The notes beneath the pieces were generated by a model. That model did not search any database and had not been told where the DNA came from. It saw only the letters and a program-made list of their open reading frames with translations. A stretch of DNA of 64,000 nucleotides. It comes from Streptomyces ambofaciens ATCC 23877. Lineage in GTDB: Bacteria > Actinomycetota > Actinomycetes > Streptomycetales > Streptomycetaceae. This document shows, piece after piece, positions 1 through 8,154 of this stretch (positions within the stretch are counted from its first letter, which is position 1; each line of letters opens with the position of its first letter). Location: NCBI RefSeq assembly GCF_001267885.1, contig NZ_CP012382.1, forward strand, positions 868,001-932,000, written 5' to 3'. A program made the translations under genes and the position numbers.

Positions 1-1
1 G

Positions 2-2041
2 GTCCTGGGGGTCATCGAGCTGGCGTCGGTCGCTCCGTTCACGCAGATCAACCGGGACTTCCTGGAACTGCTGATGGAGACCATCGGCGTGAACGTCAAC
101 ACGATCGTGGCCAACGCGCGCACCGACGAACTGCTCGCCGAGTCGCAGCGCCTGACCGCCGAGCTCCAGGCCCGCTCCGCGGAGCTGCAGGTGCAGCAGG
201 AGGAGCTGCAGCGCTCCAACGCCGAGCTGGAGGACAAGGCGTCCCTGCTGGCGACGCAGAACCGGGACATCGAGGCGAAGAACCTGCAGATCGAGCAGGC
301 GCGCCAGGAGCTGGAGGCCCGTGCCCAGCAGCTGTCGCTGGCCTCGAAGTACAAGTCGGAGTTCCTGGCGAACATGAGCCACGAGCTGCGCACCCCGCTG
401 AACAGTCTGCTGATCCTCGCCCAGCTGCTCGCGCAGAACCCGTCGCGCAACCTCACCCCGAAGCAGGTCGAATACGCGGGCATCATCCACTCCGCGGGCT
501 CGGACCTGCTCCAGCTGATCAACGACATCCTGGACCTGTCGAAGGTCGAGGCGGGGAAGATGGACGTCTCCCCCGAGCGGGTGACGCTGCGGCAGCTCAT
601 CGAGTACGTCGAGGCCACCTTCCGGCCCATGACGACGCAGAAGGGCCTGCAGTTCACGGTGTCGACGGCCGCCGGGGCGCCGGCGGACCTGCTGACGGAC
701 GACTCCCGGCTGCGTCAGGTGCTGCGCAACCTGCTGTCCAACGCGGTGAAGTTCACCGAGCGGGGCGGGGTGGAGCTGGCCGTCGAGCCGGCGCACGACG
801 ACGAGGTGCCCCCGGGCGTGGTCCGGGGCGGTGCCGTCGTGGCCTTCCGGGTGAAGGACACCGGCATCGGCATCCCCGAACAGAACCTGGAGTCGATCTT
901 CGGCGCCTTCCAGCAGGCGGACGGCACGACCAGCCGCAAGTACGGCGGCACCGGACTCGGCCTGTCCATCACCCGGGAGATGGCCCAGCTGCTCGGCGGC
1001 GCCGTCACCGTGGACAGCACCCCCGACCGGGGCAGCACCTTCACCCTGTTCCTGCCGGCGGCCCGGCCCGACTTCGAGGACCTGCTGGCGCGGGGCCCGG
1101 AGCACGTGCCGGCCGAGTCGCCGGCCGACGTGCTCACCCGCCCGGCGCCGGTGCCCGAGCTCACGAGCGGCCAGCGGCAGCGCCCCCGGCGGCTGCTCGT
1201 CGTCGAGGAGCGTCCGCGCGGTCTGCTGACCCTCGTGGCGGAGAGCGTGATCACCGACCTGACGCACGGACGCGACGACGCGGGCGACCGGCCGCCCCTC
1301 GACGTCATCACGGCCGTCGGGGCGCAGGAGGCCGCGGGGGCGCTGGCGGCCGAGCCGTGCCACTGCGTCGTCCTGGAGCTGGGCATGCGGGACGACGAGG
1401 CGTCCCGCTTCCTGCGGGCTCTGCGGGGCGACTCGGCGCTGGCGAGCGTGCCGGTGCTGGTGCACAGCGGTCACCGTGCGGACGCGGCCCTGGAGGAGAG
1501 CCTGCGTTCGGGCACGCAGGACGGGGCGCTGGAGTTCCTGTCCAGCCTCGACGAGCTGCGGGAGCGCATCGCGCTGCACCTGGCCGCCGAGGAGCCCGGG
1601 GACGTGCTCTCCCTGGTCCGGCCCGAGGAACCGCAGTACCTGGCCCCGCAGACCGTGGACGACTCGTCCGCCGGGCGCACCGTCCTCGTCGTCGACGACG
1701 ACGCGCGCAACCTCTTCGCGCTCAGCGGCATCCTGGAGCTGCACGGCTTCCGGGTCCTGCACGCGGAGAACGGACGCCGGGGCATCGAGACGCTGATCGA
1801 CCACCCGGAGGTCGCGCTCGTCCTCATGGACGTGATGATGCCGGAGATGGACGGCTACACGGCGACCGCCGAGATCCGCCGCATCCCCCGGTACGCGGAG
1901 CTGCCGATCATCGCCGTCACCGCGAAGGCGATGCCCGGCGACCGGGAGAAGAGCCTCGCCTCGGGCGCCAGTGACTACGTCACCAAGCCCGTCGACACCC
2001 AGGACCTCATCGCCTGCGTCCGACGGTGGCTGCCGGCATGA
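2..2041 (+). CDS. Hybrid sensor histidine kinase/response regulator, 5' end outside window
   Basis: This is the C-terminal part of a large cytoplasmic hybrid kinase. The reading frame is open from base 2, and its first residues look like the end of a GAF domain. A long coiled coil follows (alternating Glu/Leu/Gln, about residues 30-110). Next come the dimerisation/phosphoacceptor helix with the H-box MSHELRTP and a HATPase domain with the motifs NLLSNAVKF, DTGIGIP and GGTGLGLSI. After that is a region resembling a receiver (starts RRLLVVEERP) in which the usual Asp-x-x-Met is replaced by ELGM, so it is probably degenerate. The last 120 residues are a canonical receiver with DDD, LMDVMMPEMDG and a KP Lys. 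The gene lies 97 bp before a PP2C phosphatase gene that it probably controls. Large HAMP-GAF kinases of this type are common in Streptomyces. The N-terminal domains cannot be seen here. Confidence 0.93.
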   Translation, partial: VLGVIELASVAPFTQINRDFLELLMETIGVNVNTIVANARTDELLAESQRLTAELQARSAELQVQQEELQRSNAELEDKASLLATQNRDIEAKNLQIEQARQELEARAQQLSLASKYKSEFLANMSHELRTPLNSLLILAQLLAQNPSRNLTPKQVEYAGIIHSAGSDLLQLINDILDLSKVEAGKMDVSPERVTLRQLIEYVEATFRPMTTQKGLQFTVSTAAGAPADLLTDDSRLRQVLRNLLSNAVKFTERGGVELAVEPAHDDEVPPGVVRGGAVVAFRVKDTGIGIPEQNLESIFGAFQQADGTTSRKYGGTGLGLSITREMAQLLGGAVTVDSTPDRGSTFTLFLPAARPDFEDLLARGPEHVPAESPADVLTRPAPVPELTSGQRQRPRRLLVVEERPRGLLTLVAESVITDLTHGRDDAGDRPPLDVITAVGAQEAAGALAAEPCHCVVLELGMRDDEASRFLRALRGDSALASVPVLVHSGHRADAALEESLRSGTQDGALEFLSSLDELRERIALHLAAEEPGDVLSLVRPEEPQYLAPQTVDDSSAGRTVLVVDDDARNLFALSGILELHGFRVLHAENGRRGIETLIDHPEVALVLMDVMMPEMDGYTATAEIRRIPRYAELPIIAVTAKAMPGDREKSLASGASDYVTKPVDTQDLIACVRRWLPA

Positions 2042-2138
2042 GCGCGCCGGCCCCCGTCCCGTACACCGGTGGGCCGGGCGGTGCGCGACGCGTCCCGTCG
2101 TGCACCGTGGCGGTCTCCAGCCGAGGAGCGTCCCCATC

Positions 2139-4646
2139 GTGAGCATGTCCGAGCAGCCCCGCGAAGCGGTCGGCGGCACCCCGCCCGACCCGCCCGACCC
2201 GTCCGCCACGCCGCCCGCGGTCCTGGGGCCGCCGCAGTCCCGCATGGTCGACGGGCCGGCCGCCGACCTGCGCGGCATGACCCCGCTGTCCCCCGTGGGC
2301 AGGCTGGCCGCCACCGTGGACCGGCTCAGCCGCGAGGTGCGTGCCGCCCAGGCGGAGGCCGAGGGCCGGGCTCTGATCGAGCTCGCCAAGGGCATCCTGG
2401 TGGCCCGGCTCGGGTGCGGTCCGGCGCAGGCCGCCCGCCAGCTCGCCGAGCTGGCCGAGCAGTCGCAGGTGACCCCGCTGGAGTTCGCGGTCGACGTCAT
2501 CAACCAGGCCGCCCGGGACCGCGTGTCGGAGGTGACGGACGCCTTCCTCTCCGCCACCGCCGCCGTGCAGAGCGCGGACACCGAGGACGGCGCCGCCGAC
2601 GGGGACGCGGTGGCGGAGTCGGCCGCCGTGCGCCTGCGGGCGGCCGAGAGCGGCGCGCTCGCCGCGGACGACACCCAGGCCGTCGCCGACGCCCTGCTGG
2701 AGCAGGCGCTGCGCCCGCTCGGCGCGGCCGCCGTGGCCATCTGGGCCGCCGGGCACGACGGGTCGCTCACGCTGGCCGGCAGCGCGGGCTTCTCCGCGGC
2801 CGAGGCCGCCCGCTGGCGGTACGTGCCGCCGGACGTGGCGACGGTGGCCCGCTCCGGGCTGACGGAGCGCGCGGGTCAGTGGATCACCTCCCTGGCCGGG
2901 ACGGGCCTGCCCAGTGTGGGCCGGCACCAGTACCCGGACGGCGGCAGGGTCGCGGTCCCCGCCGGTACCGGGGGGCGCATCCACGGCGTACTGGAGATCG
3001 CCTGGCCGGTGCCGCTGTCACCGCAGCCGCCCCAGGTGGTGCGGCAGGTGGAGGCCCTGGCGGAGCTGTGCGCGCACACGCTGGAGTCGTACACGCCACC
3101 GCAGGGCGCGGGGCCGGAGCCGCGGGTCATGCCGGACGCCGTGGAACTGATGGACCTGGCCGACGGACTGCACGACCCCGCACTGGTCCTGGTGCCGCAC
3201 CTGGACGCGGACGGTCACCTGGCGGACTTCCGCATCCAGCACGTGAACAAGCGCTTCCTGGACCCCGCCGGACGGCCGCGGGCCGTCGTGGGCGGCGCGC
3301 TGCTGCTGGAGGCCTATCCGATGGCCGCCGGCGACAGCGAGCTGTTCCGCAGCGTGGAGCGGGTGTACGCCACGGGTGAGCCCTTCCGGGCCCGGCGCAT
3401 GAACCTGACCGCCCTGGTGGACCAGGTGCCGCTGTCGGCGATCGCGGACATCAGCGTCAGCCGGCACGGCAACGCCGTCCTGCTCATCTGGCGCATCGAG
3501 GACGAGACGGCCCGGCTGGCCAGCCTCCTCCAGCACGCCCAGCGCCTCGGCCGCATCGGCGGCTTCGAGGAGAACCTGCTGACCGGTGAGATCACCTGGA
3601 ACGGTCAGCTGTTCGACCTGTACGGACGTCCGCAGACGAGCGTCCCGGTACCGCTGGAGGAGCTGGCCGCGCACGCCCACCCGGACGACGCCGTCGCCAT
3701 CGGCCGGTTCCTGCGGACGCTCCTGCACCACCAGCGGCCGGCGTCGGCGGCGTTCCGGCTGCAGCGCCCCGACGGGGTCACCCGGCACGTGCGCGTGGTG
3801 GCCGAACCGGTCCTGGACACCGACGACCGCCTCCTCGTCGTACGCGGGGCCTATCAGGACATCTCGGCCCAGCACTGGACCGAGGTGGCGCTCGCCGCGA
3901 CGCGCGACCAGCTGGCGCACACCGAGCAGCAGGCCATCGAACGCAACCGGCTGACGCTTCAGCTGCAGCACGCCATCATGCCGCCGACCCAGAGCCCGCT
4001 GAAGGTGCCGGACCTCCAGGTGGCCGTCCGGTACCGGCCGGCGGAGACGGAGCAGCTGGTGGGCGGTGACTGGTACGACGCCGTGATGCTGCCGAACGGG
4101 CTGGTGCTGCTGTGCGTGGGGGACGTGGCCGGGCACGGCATAGAGGCCGCGACCAGCATGGTGGTGCTGCGCAACGCGCTGCGCGGCCTCGCGGTGACCG
4201 GTGCGGGGCCGGGACAGCTGCTGTCCTGGCTCAACATCGTGGCGCACCACCTGACGGGCGGGGTCACCGCCACGGCCGTGTGCGGCCTGTACGACCCGGC
4301 CCTGCGGACGCTGCGCTGGGCCCGGGCGGGCCATCTGCCCCCGGTCCTGGTCCGGGGCGCGGCGGCCAAGCCGCTGCCGCTGGTGCGGGGCATGCTGCTG
4401 GGCGCGGTGGCGGAGGCGGCGTACGAGGAGGACGAGGTGCAGCTGGCCGGCGAGGACACGCTGCTGATGTACACCGACGGTCTGATCGAACGCCGTGACC
4501 GCTCGGTGGAGGAGTCGCTGGCCCAGCTGCTGAGCACGGCCCGTCCGGCGCCGGTCACCCTGGACCAGCACCTGGACCGGCTGCTCACCTACAGCCGGTC
4601 CGACACGGACGACGACACGTGCCTCGTGGGCATCCGGGTCGGGTGA
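2139..4646 (+). CDS. ANTAR-GAF-PAS-PP2C (SpoIIE/RsbU-type) protein phosphatase
   Basis: About 835 aa. I chose the GTG at 2139 because GAGGAG lies 10 nt upstream; ATG 2145 is in frame and possible. Domains in order: an ANTAR-like helical domain (about residues 65-125, core LIELAKGILVARLGC), a GAF domain (about 170-320), a PAS-like segment (about 335-450), a second PAS with the QRLGRIGGFEENL start (about 462-575), and a C-terminal PP2C/SpoIIE phosphatase. The phosphatase shows metal-binding motifs GGDWYDA, GDVAGHG and MYTDGLIER. RsbU-type phosphatases dephosphorylate STAS anti-sigma antagonists, and the likely substrate is the STAS protein encoded next at 4772. An RNA-binding ANTAR domain on a PP2C phosphatase is an unusual pairing. 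PAS and GAF domains suggest input by small molecules or redox state. Confidence 0.92.
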   Translation: MSMSEQPREAVGGTPPDPPDPSATPPAVLGPPQSRMVDGPAADLRGMTPLSPVGRLAATVDRLSREVRAAQAEAEGRALIELAKGILVARLGCGPAQAARQLAELAEQSQVTPLEFAVDVINQAARDRVSEVTDAFLSATAAVQSADTEDGAADGDAVAESAAVRLRAAESGALAADDTQAVADALLEQALRPLGAAAVAIWAAGHDGSLTLAGSAGFSAAEAARWRYVPPDVATVARSGLTERAGQWITSLAGTGLPSVGRHQYPDGGRVAVPAGTGGRIHGVLEIAWPVPLSPQPPQVVRQVEALAELCAHTLESYTPPQGAGPEPRVMPDAVELMDLADGLHDPALVLVPHLDADGHLADFRIQHVNKRFLDPAGRPRAVVGGALLLEAYPMAAGDSELFRSVERVYATGEPFRARRMNLTALVDQVPLSAIADISVSRHGNAVLLIWRIEDETARLASLLQHAQRLGRIGGFEENLLTGEITWNGQLFDLYGRPQTSVPVPLEELAAHAHPDDAVAIGRFLRTLLHHQRPASAAFRLQRPDGVTRHVRVVAEPVLDTDDRLLVVRGAYQDISAQHWTEVALAATRDQLAHTEQQAIERNRLTLQLQHAIMPPTQSPLKVPDLQVAVRYRPAETEQLVGGDWYDAVMLPNGLVLLCVGDVAGHGIEAATSMVVLRNALRGLAVTGAGPGQLLSWLNIVAHHLTGGVTATAVCGLYDPALRTLRWARAGHLPPVLVRGAAAKPLPLVRGMLLGAVAEAAYEEDEVQLAGEDTLLMYTDGLIERRDRSVEESLAQLLSTARPAPVTLDQHLDRLLTYSRSDTDDDTCLVGIRVG

Positions 4647-4660
4647 CGGACGGCACGCGG

Positions 4661-4709
4661 CCCCCGAATCCGGTCTCCGCCGGACAGGTGTGGAGATCGG
4701 ATTCGGGGG
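4661..4709 (+). terminator. Long hairpin, possible terminator
   Basis: A 12-bp perfect stem (4661-4672 with 4698-4709) extends through a G-T pair and five more pairs (4674-4678 with 4692-4696) around a 13-nt loop. It starts 15 bp after the phosphatase stop codon. It has no T-tract, so termination would be of the Streptomyces T-less type. The right arm overlaps a SigB-like promoter candidate. Confidence 0.55.
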
Positions 4710-4712
4710 TAA
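4688..4712 (+). promoter_or_regulatory. Candidate SigB-type promoter (imperfect) before the STAS gene
   Basis: GTGT (4688-4691), a 15-bp spacer and GGGTAA (4707-4712) match the Streptomyces SigB-family pattern GNNT-N14-16-GGGTAY except for the last base. It is 59 bp upstream of the GTG of the STAS gene. It overlaps the hairpin at 4661-4709, which weakens the call. Confidence 0.3.
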
Positions 4713-4771
4713 ACGCCGGGCGCGGTGGGACATGACGTGCCACCGCGCCGGCCGCTTTGTTGGAGGTACAC

Positions 4772-5164
4772 GTGCCCATAGCCCAGAACCCGCTGTCCGT
4801 CGAGGTGTCGCTGCCGCGGGAGGAGGTCGCGCTGCTCAAGGTGGAGGGCTACCTGGACGTCGACACCGCGACCGAGTTCCAGCACCATCTGGCCAACCAG
4901 CTGCACCACGGGCGGCGGCACTTCCTGCTGGACCTGTCGGAGGTCCCGTTCATGGACTCCTCCGGCATGAACATCATCCTGCGGGTCTACCAGGAGGCGC
5001 GCGAGCTGCCGGGCAGTGTGCACATCATCTCGCCGACCCCGGCGGTGCGCCGGGTCCTGGACCTGACGGGGGTCAGCATCACCGTGCCGGTCTCCGAGAG
5101 CGTCGACGAGGCGCTCTCGCGCGTCGACGCGCAGCCGGGGGGACCTCAGGTACCCGAGGCCTGA
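4772..5164 (+). CDS. STAS-domain anti-sigma factor antagonist (RsbV/BldG-like)
   Basis: About 130 aa, consisting almost entirely of one STAS domain. GTG 4772 is chosen because GGAGG sits 5 nt upstream; the in-frame TTG at 4757 has no ribosome binding site. The conserved phosphoacceptor loop is visible as DLSEVPFMDSSGMN, where the first Ser after Asp is the expected site. In the family, the unphosphorylated form binds a HATPase anti-sigma factor and frees the sigma factor. Phosphatases of the type encoded just upstream reactivate it. Two HATPase anti-sigma candidates occur in this window (16554-17000 and 54981-55436), but which of them it binds cannot be read from sequence. Confidence 0.93.
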   Translation: MPIAQNPLSVEVSLPREEVALLKVEGYLDVDTATEFQHHLANQLHHGRRHFLLDLSEVPFMDSSGMNIILRVYQEARELPGSVHIISPTPAVRRVLDLTGVSITVPVSESVDEALSRVDAQPGGPQVPEA

Positions 5165-5184
5165 ACCCGGTTCGCTGCCGCTCG

Positions 5185-5219
5185 TCCGGGAGCAGGTGCC
5201 GTTCATCCGGGAGCAGGTG
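5185..5219 (+). repeat. Short direct repeat before rsbR
   Basis: Two copies of TCCGGGAGCAGGTG at 5185-5198 and 5206-5219 (21-bp period) lie in the 161-bp gap before the RsbR gene. The period is about two helical turns, so this could be a binding site. No regulator can be named. Confidence 0.35.
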
Positions 5220-5325
5220 TCGTACGAGGTCGGCGGGTGGTTACAGTTGTCGCCCGGCAGGATCACATCGCCGTCACGCTGCCTGCGGGTTCGGTGCGGC
5301 GCAACGCGGATGAGGAGTGGAACAG

Positions 5326-6222
5326 GTGCCGGAAGAGGCCGAGGGAACAGCGGGATCGCCGACCCACGAGGTCAGGGACTTTCTGCGGCGCCGTCGTGAA
5401 CAGATCGCCCAGCGGTGGGCGGACGAGGCCCTGTTCCGGGCCGTGTTCACCGTCTCCCGTGACGAGGCGGTCGAGGCGGGCAAGGCGGTGGTGGATGGGC
5501 TGGCACAGGTCGCGGACGCGCAGCGGGTGGAGGACCCGGACGCCGCGGGGTTCACGTCGGTGCGCGAGCAGTTGGCGAGGATGGGCGCGGCCCGTTCCCG
5601 CGCCGGACTGAGCACCGCGCAGGTCTCCAGTGAGCTGGCCGCCCTGCGCCCGCCGGTCGAGAACCTGCTCCTGGCCGACCTGCCGGACGCCTCGCCCGAG
5701 GAGGCCCGGGCCTGCGTCACCACGCTGAGCGTGCTGATGGGCACCCTGCGGGTCGTGGTCATGCAGACGGCGCTCAGCGAGGGACAGGCCCTCATCGACC
5801 GCCAGCGGCTCCAGCTGCTGGAGGTGGCCACTCCCGTCATCAAGCTGTGGGACGGCATCGTCGCCGTGCCGCTGATCGGGACGCTGGACAGCGCCCGCAG
5901 CCAGGTCGTCATGGAGACCCTGCTGGAGTCCATCGTGGAGCAGCAGGCGCGCTACGCGATCCTGGACATCACCGGCGTGCCCACCGTCGACTCCCTGGTC
6001 GCCCAGCACCTGATGAAGACGGTGGCGGCGGCCAGGCTCATGGGTGCCGAGTGCATCGTCTCCGGCATCCGGCCCGCCATCGCCCAGACCATGGTCCACC
6101 TCGGTCTGGACCTGGGCACCGTGGTCACCCGGGCGAGCCTCGCCGACGCCCTCGGATACGTCCTGCACCAGCTCGGGGTCGGCATCGTCAATCCCGTGGT
6201 GAACGGGCCGGTCACCCGGTGA
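5326..6222 (+). CDS. rsbR: RsbR-type stressosome scaffold/sensor (globin-like N-domain + STAS)
   Basis: About 298 aa. GTG 5326 follows GAGGAG (5312-5317) with 8-nt spacing; the upstream GTG at 5317 would overlap that site. The first 150 residues are helical and resemble the non-haem globin-like RsbRD_N sensor fold. The rest is a STAS domain. The two phosphoacceptor positions of Bacillus RsbRA (T171 and T205, 34 apart) align with S189 in GTLDSARS and S223 in PTVDSLVA, also 34 apart, so both Thr are Ser here. RsbR forms the stressosome shell with RsbS and holds RsbT until stress. The stop overlaps the rsbS start by 4 bp (GTGA), so the genes are translationally coupled. Confidence 0.92.
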   Translation: MPEEAEGTAGSPTHEVRDFLRRRREQIAQRWADEALFRAVFTVSRDEAVEAGKAVVDGLAQVADAQRVEDPDAAGFTSVREQLARMGAARSRAGLSTAQVSSELAALRPPVENLLLADLPDASPEEARACVTTLSVLMGTLRVVVMQTALSEGQALIDRQRLQLLEVATPVIKLWDGIVAVPLIGTLDSARSQVVMETLLESIVEQQARYAILDITGVPTVDSLVAQHLMKTVAAARLMGAECIVSGIRPAIAQTMVHLGLDLGTVVTRASLADALGYVLHQLGVGIVNPVVNGPVTR

Positions 6223-6650
6223 GCCAGGCGTTCCCGGGCCCCTACGGGGGGCCCGTGACGGGTCATGTGCCGGTCCTCCGGCTCGGTGAGGTGCTCCTGG
6301 TCACCCTGCAGGGAGACCTGCACGACAGCACGGCGCAGCAGCTCCAGCAGGACCTCGCCGAGACCATCTCCCGCAGCGGCGCGACGGGGGTGATCATCGA
6401 CATCTCCGGTGTGGAGATCGTCGACTCCTTCCTCGGCCGGGTGCTGGCCGAGATCGCCGGGCAGACCGAGTTGCTGGCCGCCCGCACCGTGGTCGTCGGC
6501 ATGCGTCCGGCGGTCGCCATCACCCTGGTGGAGCTGGGTCTGTCGTTGCCGGGGGTGCACACCGCGCTCAGCACCGAGGTGGCCATGGAGCTGCTCACCC
6601 AGCACGCCCCGTCGTCCCGCTACGGCGGACTGCGCCAGGAGAGTCCGTGA
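6219..6650 (+). CDS. rsbS: RsbS stressosome core STAS protein
   Basis: About 143 aa, a single STAS domain after a roughly 18-residue Gly/Pro-rich start. GTG 6219 overlaps the rsbR stop. The conserved segment IDISGVEIVDSFLGR carries S70 at the position of Bacillus RsbS S59, the site phosphorylated by RsbT. RsbS is the negative regulator that, with RsbR, retains RsbT in the stressosome. It is 143 aa, slightly longer than the usual 120 or so because of the N-terminal tail. The position between rsbR and rsbT is the classical RST order. Confidence 0.94.
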   Translation: MSQAFPGPYGGPVTGHVPVLRLGEVLLVTLQGDLHDSTAQQLQQDLAETISRSGATGVIIDISGVEIVDSFLGRVLAEIAGQTELLAARTVVVGMRPAVAITLVELGLSLPGVHTALSTEVAMELLTQHAPSSRYGGLRQESP

Positions 6651-7090
6651 TGCACACTGCCGCGGGCGCCCAGGCCCGCCTGCCGATCGGCTCGGACATG
6701 GATCTGGTGTGGGTCCGTCAGCATGTGCGGCAGGCGGCCGCCCAGATCGGCTTCGGTCTGGTGGACCAGACGAAGCTGGTCACGGCCGCCAGTGAACTGG
6801 CCCGCAACACGCTGGTGTACGGAGGCGGCGGAATCATGGAGGCGGAGCCCCTCACCGAGGGAGGTGTACCGGGGCTGCGGCTGACCTTCCGCGACGAGGG
6901 ACCGGGCATCGCGGACCTGGAGCAGGCGCTCAGCGACGGCTTCACCTCGGGCGGCGGACTGGGCATGGGACTGGGCGGGGCGCGGCGCCTGGTGCACGAC
7001 TTCGCGATCGAGAGCAACCCGGGATCGGGCACCACCGTGCGGGTGACCTCCTGGGTGGGCCGCCCTCCCCGCCCGCGTGAGGAGACCTGA
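6650..7090 (+). CDS. rsbT: RsbT switch serine kinase
   Basis: 146 aa, GHKL/HATPase fold. ATG 6650 overlaps the rsbS stop and has AGGAGAG 6 nt upstream; GTG 6647 is also in frame. The ATP-binding boxes are clear: N-box ASELARNT, G1 DEGPGI and G2 GLGMGLGGARR. In the family, RsbT phosphorylates RsbR and RsbS under stress, leaves the complex, and activates the RsbU phosphatase. The next gene encodes a second RsbT-like domain, so this operon has two switch kinases. The ATGA overlap with the next gene indicates coupled translation. Confidence 0.94.
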   Translation: MHTAAGAQARLPIGSDMDLVWVRQHVRQAAAQIGFGLVDQTKLVTAASELARNTLVYGGGGIMEAEPLTEGGVPGLRLTFRDEGPGIADLEQALSDGFTSGGGLGMGLGGARRLVHDFAIESNPGSGTTVRVTSWVGRPPRPREET

Positions 7091-8154
7091 TGCCCCGCGT
7101 GTGGGACGTACCGGTGCACGACTCGACGCGGGTGCGCGACGCCCGGGTGGCCGCCGAGCACGCGGCGGCCCTGGCCGGGCTGGACGAGCAGCGGACCGCC
7201 GCCGCGGCGCTGGTGGCGACCGAGCTGGCGACCAACCTGCTCAAGCACGCCGGGGGCGGCCAGGTTCTCATCGACGTCGTCGCTCCGCCGGTCCTGATGA
7301 CCGGCCGGGAGCACGCCCGGCTGGTGCAGGTCGCCACCGTCGACCACGGCCCCGGGATCGCCGACGTGTCCGCCGCCCTGAGCGACGGTTTCACCACGAC
7401 GCAGTCCCTCGGCGCCGGTCTCGGCACCTGCGCCCGCCTCGCCGACGACTTCGACCTGCACAGCGTCCCGGGCCGGGGGACGGTGGTGGTCGCCCGGATC
7501 GGTGCGGTGCTCGACCGCCCCGCCGTCGAGTCGGGCCCGGCGTCCCGGGTGCGGGCCGGTGCCGTGAACGTGCCGTTCGGCGGCGCGGAGTACTCGGGCG
7601 ACGCCTGGGCCTGGGTCCGGGACGGCGACCGGGTCACGCTGATGCTGGCCGACGGACTGGGACACGGCCCGGAAGCGGCCCGTGCCTCGACCGCGGCCGT
7701 GGAGACCCTGCGCGGTGCGGCCCACCTCCCGCCCGCCGAGGCGCTGCGGCGGCTCGACAAGGCACTGGCCGGCACCCGCGGCGCGGCCGTGGCGGTGGCC
7801 CAGGTCGACACGCGTGCCGCGGTGCTCAGGTTCGCCGGGATAGGCAACATCGGGGCGCGACTGTGCGAGGGCGGTACCTGGCGGCACCTGGTGTCCCGGC
7901 CCGGCATCGTCGGCACCCACCGGCCCACCACCCTGCGCGAGGAGGAGACCGCCTGGGCGGACGACCGTGTGCTGGTCCTGCACAGTGACGGTCTGCCGAG
8001 CCGCTGGGCGCCGACCTCCGACACCTGCCGCACGGCGACCGACCCGGCGGTGACGGCCGCCGTGACCGTCCGCGACGCCAGCAGTTCGGCCCGCCCGGTG
8101 CGGGACGACACCGCGGTCGCCGTACTGACCCCGACCCCGCCGGACCGCCCATGA
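7090..8154 (+). CDS. RsbT-like kinase fused to RsbX-like PP2C phosphatase
   Basis: 354 aa, starting in the ATGA overlap with rsbT. Residues 1-140 are a second RsbT-like GHKL domain with N-box ATELATNLLKH, G1 DHGPGI and G2 SLGAGLGTCARL. Residues about 150-350 are a small PP2C domain without sensor input, with motifs LMLADGLGHGPEA and VLHSDGLPSRW. This architecture resembles RsbX, the phosphatase that resets the stressosome by dephosphorylating RsbR and RsbS. The protein therefore appears to carry both the kinase and the resetting phosphatase of the cycle. Whether the kinase part is active is not known; its ATP-binding motifs look intact. Confidence 0.9.
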   Translation: MPRVWDVPVHDSTRVRDARVAAEHAAALAGLDEQRTAAAALVATELATNLLKHAGGGQVLIDVVAPPVLMTGREHARLVQVATVDHGPGIADVSAALSDGFTTTQSLGAGLGTCARLADDFDLHSVPGRGTVVVARIGAVLDRPAVESGPASRVRAGAVNVPFGGAEYSGDAWAWVRDGDRVTLMLADGLGHGPEAARASTAAVETLRGAAHLPPAEALRRLDKALAGTRGAAVAVAQVDTRAAVLRFAGIGNIGARLCEGGTWRHLVSRPGIVGTHRPTTLREEETAWADDRVLVLHSDGLPSRWAPTSDTCRTATDPAVTAAVTVRDASSSARPVRDDTAVAVLTPTPPDRP

